Shown: positions 16,091 through 23,740 of the stretch, one piece after another
How positions within the stretch are numbered: position 1 is the first letter of the stretch
How the letters are laid out: every line of letters starts with the position of its first letter
Assembly (NCBI RefSeq): GCF_000760295.1
Contig: NZ_JNBA01000014.1
Coordinates: 20,704 to 84,703, forward strand
Reading direction: 5' to 3'
Length of the DNA stretch: 64,000 nt
Origin: Prochlorococcus sp. MIT 0701
GTDB lineage: Bacteria > Cyanobacteriota > Cyanobacteriia > PCC-6307 > Cyanobiaceae
Notes under the pieces: model-generated
Seen by the model: the letters and a program-made list of their open reading frames with translations, nothing else
Database searches by the model: none
Told to the model about the DNA's origin: nothing
Translations under genes and position numbers: made by a program

Positions 16091-16264
16091 ATGCAACATC
16101 CCATTTGGGTGATCCTTGCTTGGGCAGTTGCTTGTTTTGCTGTTGGTATGAAATTAAGAAGACTCTCCCATCTACTCTTCCAGAAAACATTGAATAGATC
16201 ATTCGCAACAGAAGACTTCAGAGCATCGTTAGAGCGTATCTGGGAGAAGGAAATAGTGCGATGA
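16091..16264 (+). CDS. Single-TM protein with LERIW motif, family E copy 2 (57 aa)
   Basis: MQHPIWVILAWAVACFAVGM is the membrane helix, then basic LRRLSH, and a soluble tail TEDFRASLERIWEKEIVR. It aligns with 15259-15429 at (D/E)Fxx(S/F)LERIW. The two flank the dead nuclease gene, which suggests a duplicated or once-functional neighbourhood. Function unknown. Confidence 0.55.
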   Translation: MQHPIWVILAWAVACFAVGMKLRRLSHLLFQKTLNRSFATEDFRASLERIWEKEIVR

Positions 16265-16319
16265 AACTATCGTTCGAGAACTCTTGCATGATTTCGATTA
16301 AAAAGGTATGAACCCATAG

Positions 16320-16505
16320 TTAATTTCCACTGGCGTATCTAACTATGGAAATAACGGCAATGATGATTACACCATAGGTCCAGATTGCTCCACTTCTATT
16401 CGTTAGCCTCTCTAGCCACACAGGAAATCCTGAGGCATCATTTATCAGTAGATAGGCTAGACCCAAGACAACCATGGGAATGCCTAGCGCTAGCAATAAA
16501 TCCAT
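16320..16505 (-). CDS. Small two-TM protein (61 aa)
   Basis: MDLLLALGIPMVVLGLAYLL is helix one; a polar loop (NDASGFPVWLERLTNRSG) follows; WTYGVIIIAVISIVRY is helix two. A hairpin membrane protein. No family recognised. The start has no competing alternative. Confidence 0.55.
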   Translation of the reverse strand: MDLLLALGIPMVVLGLAYLLINDASGFPVWLERLTNRSGAIWTYGVIIIAVISIVRYASGN

Positions 16506-17031
16506 GCCTTTACCTCATTGATCTTTATTGTATCCTCTATATCGTGAAAGCAAGTATTTTTTCAAGACAAAGAAAAAGGCTGTAGTTTCTTTGGAGCCGA
16601 TTTAGTCTTCTTGCCTGATAGTACTCTCCCGCCAATCTGGCAGAAAATCACAAAAAGACCATAAGAGAGTGGGCCACCAGCTCACTCAGCAATGGCAAGG
16701 AATTCAGCCTAAAGATCAAAATCTTCCGATCGGATCAGCTTCTGCCATCCTGAAATCAAAGACTTATAAGACCTCAGTGACCAAGCCCAGATGAAGAATG
16801 CAATATCAATCCACAAGATTTTAATGACTACATCGGGCTAGTTTTCGATCCCTTCAGCAATCAAAGTAAGGGTAGTGATGATGTTGCCCATTAGTGGCTA
16901 ATGGAAGCTAGTGAATACAGGCAATCAGGCTGGGGATCGCCATTTGGGGGAGGCCAGCGGGCTCAAGATCCCCCAGATAGGTGATGTGAAAACCCTGTCC
17001 TAACAGCGATTGTGCAGGGGTAGAGAAAACC
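16506..17031. other. Intergenic, no convincing gene
   Basis: About 525 bases. A plus-strand frame from roughly 16577 to 16794 stays open and reads plausibly (HQLTQQWQGIQPKDQNLPIG) but has no good start and no motif. Otherwise nothing was seen. Confidence 0.35.
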
Positions 17032-17241
17032 ATGGCTACCATGAAAAACTTTTTCAGCGAACTTCCAAGCATTGCTGCTGGTGCTATCGCTAGTTCTCTT
17101 TTGGCAGCAGGTTTGTTTTTTGTTGCTGATGCCTTGATGCCGAAGAAGGCTTCTTCTCAGATTCGTTGCAGCCACGACACGAACCTGTCATTTCAACCTG
17201 CAGGGAACCTCAGGTTATTTATAGGGGAAGTCATGAAGTGA
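17032..17241 (+). CDS. Small membrane protein (69 aa)
   Basis: MATMKNFFSELPSIAAGAIA followed by SSLLAAGLFFVADALMPKK gives one membrane helix. The C-terminal third (CSHDTNLSFQPAGN) overlaps a short degenerate repeat, CA(C/T)GACACGAACCT, that recurs near 17291. No family; moderate support from the clean hydrophobic profile. Confidence 0.45.
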   Translation: MATMKNFFSELPSIAAGAIASSLLAAGLFFVADALMPKKASSQIRCSHDTNLSFQPAGNLRLFIGEVMK

Positions 17242-17371
17242 GTCTGGGAATTTCAACCTGGAGTGGACAGAATATCACCGCCCGCTACACGCATGACACG
17301 AACCTTGGTACTACGACCTGCCTGCTGATTCCATCACCTTGCCTTGCGGGGCCTTTGTCATATACACACGC

Positions 17372-17623
17372 ATGACAGTCATGAATGAACCAATCCACGA
17401 TAAATCAGTCCCCGTTTTCTTTGACCAAAGCGGATTTAACCCAAAAGTCCCTAAAGCATTCTTCAACGTTTTAGGGATCACATTCTTTGTGATCCCAAGT
17501 CTATGGCTTATTACGACGTTAGCCATCAACCACCACACAGAAAATGTCAATGATCAAGAGAGAGAAGCCGTGATGGAGTTAATCCAAGAGCACATTCGCA
17601 ACCACAACGAAAAGGCACGCTAA
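17372..17623 (+). CDS. Small membrane protein (83 aa)
   Basis: From the ATG at 17372: MTVMNEPIHDKSVPVFFDQS, FNPKVPKAFFNV, then one membrane helix LGITFFVIPSLWLITTLAIN and an acidic, helical tail QEREAVMELIQEHIRNH. An ATG three codons later is also possible. A terminator overlaps the stop codon. No family recognised. Confidence 0.6.
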   Translation: MTVMNEPIHDKSVPVFFDQSGFNPKVPKAFFNVLGITFFVIPSLWLITTLAINHHTENVNDQEREAVMELIQEHIRNHNEKAR

Positions 17624-17634
17624 GGGCCTTTTTT
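17611..17634 (+). terminator. Intrinsic terminator overlapping the stop codon
   Basis: AAGGC ... GCCTT and six T; the TAA stop lies in the loop. Confidence 0.6.
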
Positions 17635-17672
17635 ATTGTCCACAAACGAAGAGCGGCTGTGCCTTCAAGTGC

Positions 17673-17978
17673 CTAACGATCAACCAGATAACCACTGCTG
17701 ATCAACTCATCAAAGACTGTTGCGCCTCTTGCCTTCTTCCCAGCTGATACAGGAGTGACCTGATCAAGTACAGCGGCAAAGCAAGTGATCCAGAAACTAC
17801 CTTTGCAGACACCAGCTGATTGGCAAATGTGATCAGGAGCGACTTCAATACAACCCTGTGTCCGAGAAACTTTGATACTTGCGATTTGAGAGTCCAGCTC
17901 TAGATCCAATAGCTGTGCCTCTCTTACAGTTATTGCTGTACCTGCGGCATGGCATTCGAGCAGCATTTGATAGTTCAT
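17673..17978 (-). CDS. Hypothetical protein (101 aa)
   Basis: Starts MNYQMLLECHAAGTAITVRE and has five cysteines, some in CIEVAPDHICQSAGVCKG. There is no signal or membrane helix of full length. Codon use looks genuine and no other strand frame competes. Not recognised. A metal-binding or disulfide role is conceivable from the cysteines only. Confidence 0.5.
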   Translation of the reverse strand: MNYQMLLECHAAGTAITVREAQLLDLELDSQIASIKVSRTQGCIEVAPDHICQSAGVCKGSFWITCFAAVLDQVTPVSAGKKARGATVFDELISSGYLVDR

Positions 17979-18184
17979 TTATCGGTCAGCTCCTCGTAGA
18001 CGCTACATTCACATTTCTAGTTGAGAGTCGTTTCAAGGGTCACCAGTGAACCCATAGGCATTTCTTGTAGGTTCGGACACCTCGAAGATTCGAGAGAGCT
18101 TTGGGATAGAGAGGGCTGGAGGGCCACGTCTGCCCATTGGTAAGGGGTCGTGTCAACCTCCTGCACCAGGCCAGTGGTAGCAAG

Positions 18185-18448
18185 TCAAGCCCTTGGCTTC
18201 TGCTCGAGAAGACCTTGCAAGATTTCCTTTTGCCTAGCAGCAGCGCGGATATACCCCCTTTGTACCTCTGCTTCAGCCAACTCCTTCTTTAGAGGAACCT
18301 CTACCTCAGCAAATTCCTTCTTTAGACGAGCCAATATCTCAGCGATTTCGTTTTTTAGACGAGCCTCTGCCTCCGCCAATTCGTTCTTGATACGAGCAAT
18401 CCGAAGATCTATTTCCTGCTCGCTTTCCTTGCTGCTGTTGCTGCTCAT
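18185..18448 (-). CDS. Hendecad-repeat coiled-coil protein (87 aa)
   Basis: After MSSNSSKESE come five successive 11-residue units (residues 10-64) such as KNELAEAEARL, KNEIAEILARL, KKEFAEVEVPL and KKELAEAEVQR. An 11-residue period with hydrophobics at fixed places predicts an extended, nearly straight or right-handed coiled coil. The tail is basic. The gene sits exactly where a family A gene sits at the 9 kb locus, divergent from family B, suggesting it replaced A here. It is soluble, with no catalytic motif. Confidence 0.7.
   Translation of the reverse strand: MSSNSSKESEQEIDLRIARIKNELAEAEARLKNEIAEILARLKKEFAEVEVPLKKELAEAEVQRGYIRAAARQKEILQGLLEQKPRA
18257..18421 (-). repeat. 33-base tandem repeat (five units)
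   Basis: Five imperfect 33-base units encode the 11-residue coiled-coil repeats. The TTC(T/G)TT(T/C)AGACGAGCC-like pattern is visible on the plus strand. Confidence 0.7.
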
Positions 18449-18485
18449 CTAGATACCAGAAGGTTTGTCCAGCTGATGTTCTCAC

Positions 18486-18701
18486 ATGGCGAGGCATGGC
18501 AAGAACAGACGAAAGCGTGCTCAACGAGAAAAGAAGTGGATCGAGGCTCGTCTTGCTGAAGATCAAGATAACGGCGAGCTAAGCGAGCCAAGCGAGGGGC
18601 AGGTCTTCGTTATTAACAAAATCACAGGAGAGAAGCGTTTGGGTTCGATCCTGGCGCAAGCAAAGAAGCTCTTGGGTTCCCTCGAGGATGCGATGGATTG
18701 A
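18486..18701 (+). CDS. Family B basic protein, intact copy (71 aa)
   Basis: MARHGKNRRKRAQREKKWIE, then ARLAEDQDNGELSEPSEGQV, FVINKITGEKRLG and a C-terminal helix SILAQAKKLLGSLEDAMD. The N-terminus is highly basic, the middle acidic and the end amphipathic. This is the only intact B copy; others at 9052, 11536 and 23658 are broken. A nucleic-acid-binding or ribosome-associated role would suit the basic arm but is only inference. The leader and family C gene follow at once. Confidence 0.7.
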   Translation: MARHGKNRRKRAQREKKWIEARLAEDQDNGELSEPSEGQVFVINKITGEKRLGSILAQAKKLLGSLEDAMD

Positions 18702-18714
18702 TCGATGGATTTGT

Positions 18715-18734
18715 ATTCGCGAAAACCGTACACG
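18715..18734 (+). promoter_or_regulatory. Conserved leader element of family C, copy 3
   Basis: ATTCGCGAAAACCGTACACG, 112 bases before the family C start at 18846. Same distance and sequence as at 9280. Confidence 0.5.
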
Positions 18735-18845
18735 AGCCGTTTAGGAGGAGATGTCTAACGCCAACCGGCCATGGTTCTCACTACCTATTTGGTTCGGTCG
18801 CACAATCCATCTGCATCAAACTGTAGGGGTCTTGAACTGAACGAC

Positions 18846-19100
18846 ATGTATTCACTATTCGACGAAGTCTTCAATGCTCCCTTTGGCTACACCATTCCTC
18901 GTGATCGCGTTGTTGTGATCCCTGATTCTGAGTATAAGGCTGCTCAAGAGCGTCAAAACGCACAGCTCGTTGCTCGTCTTGAAGCACGCAGAGCAGAGCA
19001 TCTCTCAGTTGTTGATCAGCTCGGGAAACAGATTGCCGAATTGCAGCCTGCCCTATCAGAAGCAGAGCCAGATAAAGAGTTGGCGGCTAGTAAAGAGTGA
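18846..19100 (+). CDS. Family C coiled-coil protein (84 aa)
   Basis: Nearly identical to 9411-9665: same MYSLFDEVFNAPFGYTIPRD start, differing at a handful of residues (for example L for R after NAQ, and PALSEAEPDKELAASKE at the end). Together with the B gene and leader it forms a duplicated block of about 620 bases (9052-9665 against 18486-19100). Cytoplasmic helical protein, function unknown. Confidence 0.8.
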   Translation: MYSLFDEVFNAPFGYTIPRDRVVVIPDSEYKAAQERQNAQLVARLEARRAEHLSVVDQLGKQIAELQPALSEAEPDKELAASKE

Positions 19101-19312
19101 CCGCTGGAGCTGGGACGTGGCGAATGCAGCTGGCCTGTCTCCAAGGCAAACAGCGGGGAAATGGTAACCCCGCTGCAACCTCACGCGGAACAACGGCCCT
19201 ATCTCTGTTCAGGAGTTTTTGTTTCGAGTCGAGGGAGCTCTTGCCGGAGAGCAAGTGGCCTTTTTGTTGGATACCTCGCCTTGTTGTCTTTGTACCTTTC
19301 AGCTTCTTAGCT

Positions 19313-19444
19313 ATGAGTCAATTTAAGGAGGAGCGAGTTCCAAGCTCAGTGCTTCCAAGCGATCAAACTCTTGGGGACATTGTATTGAGCACCTCAGTTT
19401 GTTCCCTTAGTAGCTGCTGGCCAATGAAGACCTGGTCAAAGTGA
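19313..19444 (+). CDS. Possible small protein (43 aa)
   Basis: MSQFKEERVPSSVLPSDQTL then a Ser/Cys-rich end. The start follows a GC-poor region and a perfect terminator lies 32 bases after the stop. No family. Low certainty. Confidence 0.3.
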   Translation: MSQFKEERVPSSVLPSDQTLGDIVLSTSVCSLSSCWPMKTWSK

Positions 19445-19476
19445 GAGGGAGCGATCTGCGTAAAGGACAGCTCACT

Positions 19477-19506
19477 AGTCCCCCGTCTCATCTGGGGGAC
19501 TTTTTA
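19477..19506 (+). terminator. Strong intrinsic terminator
   Basis: AGTCCCCC, 9-base loop, GGGGGACT, then TTTT. It may serve the family C gene or the short frame just before it. Confidence 0.88.
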
Positions 19507-19627
19507 ATGGCACCCGAAGTGCATCTCCAGCTCCTGTTCAGTACGAAGAAGCTGAAAAAGGTATAGATCCAGTTAAGGAAGAAGAGGCAGGGGGCTAACT
19601 AAATATCGGCTGGTCTTAAGGGATTTT

Positions 19628-20725
19628 TTATTTAACTGGCACAAGTTCTGGGAGCTGCCAACTGCCATCAAAGTAAGCCTTCTGAGGCTGATACATTCTC
19701 AGTACAAAACTCCAGCCTTGATAGATCCCCAGGTGATTACTCTGAGATGGGTCGCCACCAAAGTGGATCACATACGCACCATCAGCATTTGGTTCTGCAA
19801 AGGCACTGTTGATGTTGTAGGCATCACCTTGAACGAATCCGTCTTTGTCGTAAACGGTGATTGACCAAAAGCCATCGACAGGAACATCCTTCAGCGTGAG
19901 AACATTAGGTCCTTCAAATTTCGGGGTATAGAAGGGGTAAACAGCCTGATCTCTGGGTAGTCCACCCCAGCCCATTGCGGGGCCAGCTCGATGTTGGTCT
20001 GCTGTGAGCTCGCCTTCCTTTCCAAAAACATCTTCGGACTTATATCCTTCACGATCGATAACCCCCTGAACTTTCTTACGCATGGCAAGAATCTGAGCCA
20101 TGTCCCAGTTGTTTGTGGGTTTATAAGATCCGCGCTTGGTCTGGTAGACACCCAATTGATCCTGAAGAGCGGAGGCTTTTGCTATGTCGGCAGGATCTCG
20201 CATGTTCACGCCAGTCCTGAAAGCCACAAACGCATATTGCGTACCCACGTTGTCTTTGGTCAGTGTGAATGCTCCTGGCGAGGTGATTGTTATCGGTATG
20301 TAGTGCTCTTCAGAAATCACAAGTGCACTTTGGTAACGCCCTTTCGTTCCTGGCATTGAGATTGTGGCAGGTCTTGAGAGGTCGAGAACTAATGCGGAGT
20401 AGAGCGTGTCAAAGTTCGGGCGAAGGATCGTTCGGTCGTTGGGATCCATGGCTCCCTTCATGTGCCAGAACACACCGACCCCATCAGAACAAGTCTGCTT
20501 GGCAATCTTTTTCACGTAGTCAGCAAAGATGACCTGAGTTTCTGCAAGCGCATAATTGTCTTCATTCACCTTGGTTACGGCTTTGGTAGGCCAGTGAATG
20601 GCAGCAAGCGGTGACTGAGCACATTCCGTTTCTGCGGCCTTTATTGCTGTGCTGTCTATCGATGTGCCAAAAAGCAGGCTTGATGCGAAGAAACTGCCAA
20701 ACAGTGCGTGGCGAAATTTGAACAT
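19628..20725 (-). CDS. DUF1254/DUF1214 domain exported protein
   Basis: 365 aa with a signal peptide (MFKFRHALFGSFFASSLLFG, cleaved near IKAAE). The N-terminal half has the DUF1254 pattern NFDTLYSALVLDLSRPATIS with the strand-rich region after it. The C-terminal half shows DUF1214: VPVDGFWSITVYDKDGFVQG, GAYVIHFGGDPS, NHLGIYQGWSFVLRMYQP. Such two-domain proteins are common in bacteria, periplasmic and uncharacterised. The family-typical end is complete. An intrinsic-terminator-like hairpin lies about 45 bases before the start (see 20771-20804). Confidence 0.9.
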   Translation of the reverse strand: MFKFRHALFGSFFASSLLFGTSIDSTAIKAAETECAQSPLAAIHWPTKAVTKVNEDNYALAETQVIFADYVKKIAKQTCSDGVGVFWHMKGAMDPNDRTILRPNFDTLYSALVLDLSRPATISMPGTKGRYQSALVISEEHYIPITITSPGAFTLTKDNVGTQYAFVAFRTGVNMRDPADIAKASALQDQLGVYQTKRGSYKPTNNWDMAQILAMRKKVQGVIDREGYKSEDVFGKEGELTADQHRAGPAMGWGGLPRDQAVYPFYTPKFEGPNVLTLKDVPVDGFWSITVYDKDGFVQGDAYNINSAFAEPNADGAYVIHFGGDPSQSNHLGIYQGWSFVLRMYQPQKAYFDGSWQLPELVPVK

Positions 20726-20770
20726 CGATAAAAAGGATCAGTGCTTCACGCTAAAGCCAAGGCCAAACAA

Positions 20771-20804
20771 TAAAAAAGACCCTTCGCGGTTGAGCGTCAG
20801 GGCC
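20771..20804 (-). terminator. Terminator-like hairpin in the DUF1254 gene leader
   Basis: On the minus strand GCCCTGACGC ... GCGAAGGGTC and a TTTTTTATT tract, ending 45 bases before the start codon. It could end a short upstream RNA or act as an attenuator. No coding frame reads into it. Confidence 0.5.
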
Positions 20805-21025
20805 TGGGTGATGGGGAAAGTACTTATTAGGACGGCGCCGTATCAAATGCAACCCCCGAAATTCTTAAGTGAGTGCTTAGCGCTACTTATGGCGTTAACA
20901 AGTCTAAAGTTAGGTGAAGCTATCAATATATAGCGTATTACAGCTCCCTAACAACTCCCATCAGTGACTACCTTTTGCGTAGGGCCGGGTGATGGGGATC
21001 AGCTGGTCTTTTGTGAGTGGGCTAT

Positions 21026-21054
21026 GCCTCCTGACCTCACACAGGGGGCTTTTT
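21026..21054 (+). terminator. Plus-strand terminator
   Basis: GCCTCCTG ... CAGGGGGC followed by TTTTTATT. The upstream plus-strand gene or RNA is not recognised. Confidence 0.65.
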
Positions 21055-21101
21055 ATTGATCACATAAAAAACTCCAGTCAAGATGTAGCGCAAGGGGTTG
21101 A

Positions 21102-21239
21102 TCAATCCAATCGCTCTGCGTAGTCCCTTAGAACCTCTGCAATTTTGTGTGGTGGGATTTCTTGCTGATATTCCCTGCAGAGATCGAAGAGCTTGTCGGT
21201 GAAGTCCTTCATAGGGCTTGCTTTCTTGGTTTCAGTCAT
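21102..21239 (-). CDS. Small soluble helical protein (45 aa)
   Basis: MTETKKASPMKDFTDKLFDL then CREYQQEIPPHKIAEVLRDY. A charged, two-helix small protein with natural codon use and an uninterrupted frame. No family recognised. Upstream, a minus-strand terminator-like hairpin (21275-21304) separates it from anything earlier. Confidence 0.55.
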   Translation of the reverse strand: MTETKKASPMKDFTDKLFDLCREYQQEIPPHKIAEVLRDYAERLD

Positions 21240-21274
21240 TGAGCAGTCTCCACATCAGGAATGCTGGCATGCGG

Positions 21275-21304
21275 TAAAAAAAAAAGAGCCCCCCCTAGGC
21301 CCTG
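21275..21304 (-). terminator. Minus-strand terminator
   Basis: AGGGCC, loop of G, GGCTCT with ten T on the minus strand. Confidence 0.6.
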
Positions 21305-21729
21305 GTTTGTTTTTTCTTCTTTTTCTAAGCAGTGGCTAGTAACGTCCTCCTCCAGTGGAGATACCCTTTTAGAGTTTGTGGGCTTCTTCAGTTGCTTGTG
21401 CAGCTCTCGAAGCGCGAATATGGGAAGCATAGAATTAATAGCCATGACAACTAGAGCAGGTGTGCCCATGCCCTGAAACGCCATACACTTATGTGTTAGC
21501 GCCCTTGTTATCGTTATCCTGTCGGCATGGCTAAGAACGCTTGCAGTGCAATCTTGATCGTTCGGCAGAAGCCAGTTCATGCGGCGTCAATAACTCAGGC
21601 CGGTTGGTGGGTATGGCATCACGGTTCAAAGGCAATACAAAGCCCTACCTAGATGGACTGGGATTAGACCTTTGAATGCTTTCTGAGTTAATAGTTATGG
21701 TCCTATTCCTTTCGTGATTCCTATCCACT

Positions 21730-21864
21730 GTGCTACCTCGGCAGAAGATTGAAATTGATGCTGTTGCTGATGTGATGGGTCACAGACTTGAGTTCGAAGC
21801 ACACTCTTATCGCTGGATAAGTAGTGCTCCAAAGGCAGCAGCCTTTTCTGGAGTAATAAATTAA
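21730..21864 (+). pseudogene. Tyrosine recombinase C-terminal remnant
   Basis: The frame VLPRQKIEIDAVADVMGHRL then EFEAHSYRWISSAPKAAAF matches the end of cyanobacterial integrases: the (M/L)GH box and the SYRWI segment with the nucleophilic tyrosine. Nothing of the rest of the catalytic domain is present. With the N-terminal fragment at 4047-4730 it marks old integration activity around the small-gene region. Confidence 0.6.
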
Positions 21865-21961
21865 TTAGGTTAAACTAACCCCCAAAAGCACATCGTTCTA
21901 CTAAAGACTTCTTCATGCCAAACCTTATATTCAAATCTTCAAGCGACAGTTGACCCACTCA

Positions 21962-22384
21962 TTAGCAAACTGCATGTTGTATTATTTGTAAATTTAAGCC
22001 AATATCATTCCAGGAGAGCGCTTGAAGAGACAATGTTTTGCAATTTGCTTCTTTAGCAAACTCAATTAATCTATCGAAGAGAAGACTGCCTAGCCCTTGA
22101 CTCCTGTATTGCTTTTTAATTGTAAAATTATCTATCGCCAACCTTCTTCCCATTCGCATCAATACCACCATGACTCTCGTCACGCCACATCAATAAATGC
22201 GCTCCAGAGCTCATCCCTAGCTCATTTAATTGTTCTGCTGAGACTCCATAGCCAAAGCACTTATGGCTGTCATATTCCAGACTTGTACTGTGATGGCGAT
22301 AGCGCTGGCAGAAACGCTCATACCACCTGGCGCATCCATCGAGCGTTGCCGAGAGCTTTAAAAAGGCTGGCTGCTATTCACTGA
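21962..22384 (-). pseudogene. Decayed gene ending in a GNAT acetyltransferase-like segment
   Basis: Minus strand. The first stretch reads protein-like (QPAFLKLSATLDGCARWYER, HKCFGYGVSAEQLNELGMSS, AHLLMWRDESHGGIDANG) without a clean start. After a frameshift near 22150 it continues RLAIDNFTIKKQYRSQGLGS and LIEFAKEANCKTLSLQALSW. The latter is the GNAT acetyl-CoA loop (RSQGLGS) and following helix. The end is truncated. It may be one frameshifted gene or two fused remnants. The first 90 bases match the dispersed repeat at 13520-13605. Confidence 0.55.
22299..22384 (-). repeat. Degenerate dispersed coding repeat, copy 2
   Basis: Matches 13520-13605 at about three of four bases; minus-strand reading QPAFLKLSATLDGCARWYER. 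Confidence 0.5.
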
Positions 22385-22396
22385 TGCCATCTGCCT

Positions 22397-22687
22397 TCAG
22401 CCTCCTGTAGCGGTTTGCTTCCCGTAGATCAACTTAAGGGTAAGGATTGTCACGTTGAGGATGAAGGTAATGATGTTTGCAATAAGAACAGGAAGAGCAT
22501 TTGTTTCTATTGCATAGATAATCCAAAATAAGAGACCAGTGATAAACATCAAGAGCATCACTATCGATACATCATCAGCCTTCTTAGTTTTCCATATCTT
22601 TATGGCCTGAGGTAAGAATGCAACGGTCGTTAATGCAGCAGCTATAAAGCCGAAGGTGTTAGGAGTTATTAGTTTATCAATGCCCAT
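22397..22687 (-). CDS. SemiSWEET sugar transporter, copy 1
   Basis: 96 aa, three membrane helices. The first helix ends AAALTTVAFLPQAIKIWKTK with the PQ-loop proline-glutamine, followed by KADDVSIVMLLMFITGLLFW and a third helix ending in ILTLKLIYGK. This is the single triple-helix-bundle form that dimerises to make a facilitative sugar pore in the inner membrane. Substrate unknown. A paralogue lies at 51526-51840. Confidence 0.85.
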   Translation of the reverse strand: MGIDKLITPNTFGFIAAALTTVAFLPQAIKIWKTKKADDVSIVMLLMFITGLLFWIIYAIETNALPVLIANIITFILNVTILTLKLIYGKQTATGG

Positions 22688-22836
22688 TTGTAACTATAAG
22701 AATTAGCTTCTAGAGAATAATTCTCTCAGTGTAATTGCACAGCAGCTTTGCCTCTATAGAGAGGCACACCCCAGTGGCTTGTGGGAGTGCCTTGGCAAGA
22801 CGCTCCTTGCTGAGGCGCTCCTCTGCAAAAAATCCC

Positions 22837-23448
22837 TTATCGGCTGTGCTCAACCCAAAACGCCAACAGCTGTTCATATGACGGAGCGAGTGGTGCTTTG
22901 TTTTCGATAAGGAATTGGATGATGGTTGCCTTCCTTGCGTATTTGCTTCGTCCAGGGAGAGCCATGCGTGACGCAATGGCTCTAAGCTCTGTGGCCTTCA
23001 GTTTTTCGAACTGCTCCTCCTTTGCTGGAGGTAACGACCTAAAGGCTTGAGGGGAAAGGCCTTGGCCTCCACCTCATTCTTCAGAGCCTGAAGCGTGCGG
23101 GCCTGGGAGTCGATGTGCTCCCCGATGTCACGAGCCAGCTTCTTGTCGAGGTTGTTGACCTCCTCAATGGCTGCAAGTAACCCATCAGCGATTGATATCG
23201 ACCACCTCCTTGGTGGCTTCACGCTTAGTAAGCCGTGCCTCCTTCGCCTGATCCATTGCAAGGCGGAAGGTCTGGATGAATGCCCGCACAGCCTCAACCA
23301 AGGTAGATCCAGAGAACACACCCCAAGAACCGTTCTCCTCAAAAGCCTCCTCTAGAGCTTCCCCTGCGTTCTCGAGCTCCTTAAGCACCTGGCCATAACC
23401 ATGGAGGAACTTGTTTGGCTCAGCATTCTGGCGCAGGTTGAGATCCAT
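22837..23448 (-). pseudogene. Frameshifted gene with a SAP-like C-terminus
   Basis: Three successive minus-strand frames each look coding and join end to end. First LNLRQNAEPNKFLHGYGQVL ... KREATKEVVDINR; then a shift near 23190 to SIADGLLAAIEEVNNLDKKL ... LQALKNEVEAKAFPLKPL; then a shift near 23038 to FEKLKATELRAIASRMALPG, RSKYARKATIIQFLIE, ending WVEHSR. The last part resembles a SAP or Rho-N-type helix-extended-helix nucleic-acid motif. Two frameshifts make it a probable pseudogene. Confidence 0.5.
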
Positions 23449-23657
23449 TCCGAAGTAAGCCGAACAGGCGATCAAGAATTGGCTTTAGCTCCACGGCAAG
23501 CTCCCCCAGGATTAATTTCAGTCATCTGATCAGGGCTTCCAGGCCTGATCTGTTGGCAGGAATGGCTTGAAATGCCATTCTCTGACCATTTAGCCCCCCT
23601 TTAGGGAAGAGCAAATGGAAAGCTGCAACTAGCAATCAATAGCTGAATGATTACTGA

Positions 23658-23690
23658 CTACAAGATCATCTTCTTCCCACCTCTGGCCAT
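23658..23690 (-). pseudogene. Family B vestige
   Basis: Minus strand MARGGKKMIL then stop. The first residues match the MARHGKNRRK start of family B, and it lies divergent to family A copy 4 just as B lies divergent to A at 9 kb. Only the start of the gene is left. Confidence 0.45.
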
Positions 23691-23740
23691 GCGAGCTCAT
23701 CAGAGGTGTGCAAGGCTGCAGGGATGGACATGTGATCTAG

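Noticed and set aside
17160..17320. CA(C/T)GACACGAACCT repeats as a possible attachment site
   Set aside because: Short, imperfect and not linked to a tRNA or integrase.
21236..21580. Minus-strand 114-codon frame
   Set aside because: It runs straight through an A/T tract and G-run that form an intrinsic terminator, so it is unlikely to be translated as written.
22097..22384. Plus-strand 95-codon frame over the GNAT-like pseudogene
   Set aside because: The minus strand has recognisable protein similarity; this frame is its shadow.
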